34,842 nt of DNA from Nitrososphaerales archaeon. Its GTDB lineage: Archaea; Thermoproteota; Nitrososphaeria; Nitrososphaerales; Gagatemarchaeaceae. Location of the stretch: NCBI GenBank assembly GCA_030039795.1, contig JASHUU010000080.1:1-34842 (forward strand). The letters run 5' to 3'. The notes under the pieces were generated by a model. That model ran no database searches. It was not told where the DNA came from and worked only from the letters and a program-made list of their open reading frames with translations. Both the position numbers and the translations under genes were made by a program. Below, piece after piece: positions 34,319 through 34,842 of this stretch (within the stretch, counting starts at the first letter, position 1; each line of letters starts with the position of its first letter).

Positions 34319-34671
34319 TTGGCAGGTGAAAGACCGTCTGGGGCCGTCGTCCTATCCTTGATTGGCGGCGTGTTCATCCTTCTGGTAGGTCTGGGCGTGG
34401 CCGTAGTGGGAGCCGTCCTCACCTTCTTCATCGGAGGGGTTGGAGGGATCTTTGGTCTTGTCGGAGCGGTGTGGGGGTGCTCATCATCGTCATGGCGGTC
34501 CTGCTGAGCATGAACCCTCGGAACCATGTGGCATACGGGGCGTTGATAGTCGTGTTCGCCGTCCTCAGCTGGTTCGGGTCGTTCGGCGGGCTGTTCATCG
34601 GGTTCCTCCTGGCCCTAGTCGGTGGGATCCTCGCCATCGTCTGGCAGCCAGCGGTCCGGACGCCCGCATAG
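34319..34671 (+). pseudogene. Small multi-TM membrane protein split across two frames at a GGGGG run (frameshift or sequencing indel)
   Basis: Frame A 34319-34507: MAGERPSGAVVLSLIGGVFILLVGLGVAVVGAVLTFFIGGVGGIFGLVGAVW...; frame B from about 34471: GVLIIVMAVLLSMNPRNHVAYGALIVVFAVLSWFGSFGGLFIGFLLALVGGILAIVWQPAV; junction gtgtgggggtgc. Confidence 0.55.
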
Positions 34672-34737
34672 TGGACCGGACCTCGCGCGACGCGAGAGTC
34701 TGGCGGAATCCAGCCGACCGGTGATGGCAAACAGAAT

Positions 34738-34748
34738 GCTCTTTTAGG
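34738..34748 (+). promoter_or_regulatory. Box A/TATA-like element upstream of tRNA-Gly
   Basis: gctcttttagg about 30 nt upstream of the tRNA 5' end. Confidence 0.45.
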
Positions 34749-34772
34749 CCCGGGACTTGCGAAGCCAAACGC

Positions 34773-34842
34773 GCGGTTGTCGTCCAGTCTGGTCTAGGAC
34801 ATCAGCCCTCCAAGCTGGTAACCCGGGTTCAAATCCCGGCGA
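34773..34842 (+). tRNA. tRNA-Gly(TCC), truncated at window end
   Basis: gcggttg acceptor 5' strand; D-stem gtcc/ggac; anticodon stem tcagc/gctgg with loop cctccaa (anticodon TCC); T-arm ccggg ttcaaat cccgg; 3' acceptor strand begins cga. Confidence 0.9.

Noticed and set aside
1-34842. CRISPR arrays, IS elements/transposases, rRNA genes, prophage modules
   Set aside because: None seen by reading; no regularly spaced repeats, transposase or integrase motifs, or rRNA-like sequence recognised. The only mobile elements supported are the intein and the LAGLIDADG gene.

Overview
High-GC archaeal chromosome window. Gene content (CdvB/ESCRT-III, group II thermosome, aIF6, eL31/eL39/eS19, Spt5/SecE, LysW-dependent amino-acid biosynthesis, NuoD ending SLNYWPVEADR) looks like Nitrososphaeria/Thaumarchaeota; the taxonomic placement is inference. 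From left to right: a partial membrane-protein gene; nuoA-B-C-D, with nuoB interrupted by a ~378-aa LAGLIDADG-containing intein placed exactly between the two tandem Cys ligands of the N2 [4Fe-4S] cluster; a free-standing LAGLIDADG/HTH endonuclease gene abutting the 3' end of nuoD; MscL-like channel; CdvB-like ESCRT-III; TrmB regulator divergent from a geranylgeranyl-reductase-family flavoprotein; a DUF885-like metallopeptidase with an HExxGH motif; thermosome; pterin carbinolamine dehydratase; small proteins of unknown function; uL11-Spt5-SecE; S9 prolyl oligopeptidase; DtdA; a 12-gene arginine/lysine cluster (argG-argH-lysW-lysX-lysY-lysZ-lysJ-lysM-lysW2-argX/lysX2-lysK-argF) with two carrier/ligase pairs; a divergent ACT-domain protein; FtsY-prefoldin-aIF6-eL31-eL39-PDCD5-eS19; Rpp21/Rpr2; Nep1; a frameshifted small membrane protein; and a tRNA-Gly(TCC) cut by the window end. 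The most notable signals are the NuoB intein and a second homing endonuclease at the end of nuoD, where the last codons of nuoD shift abruptly to AT-rich usage.
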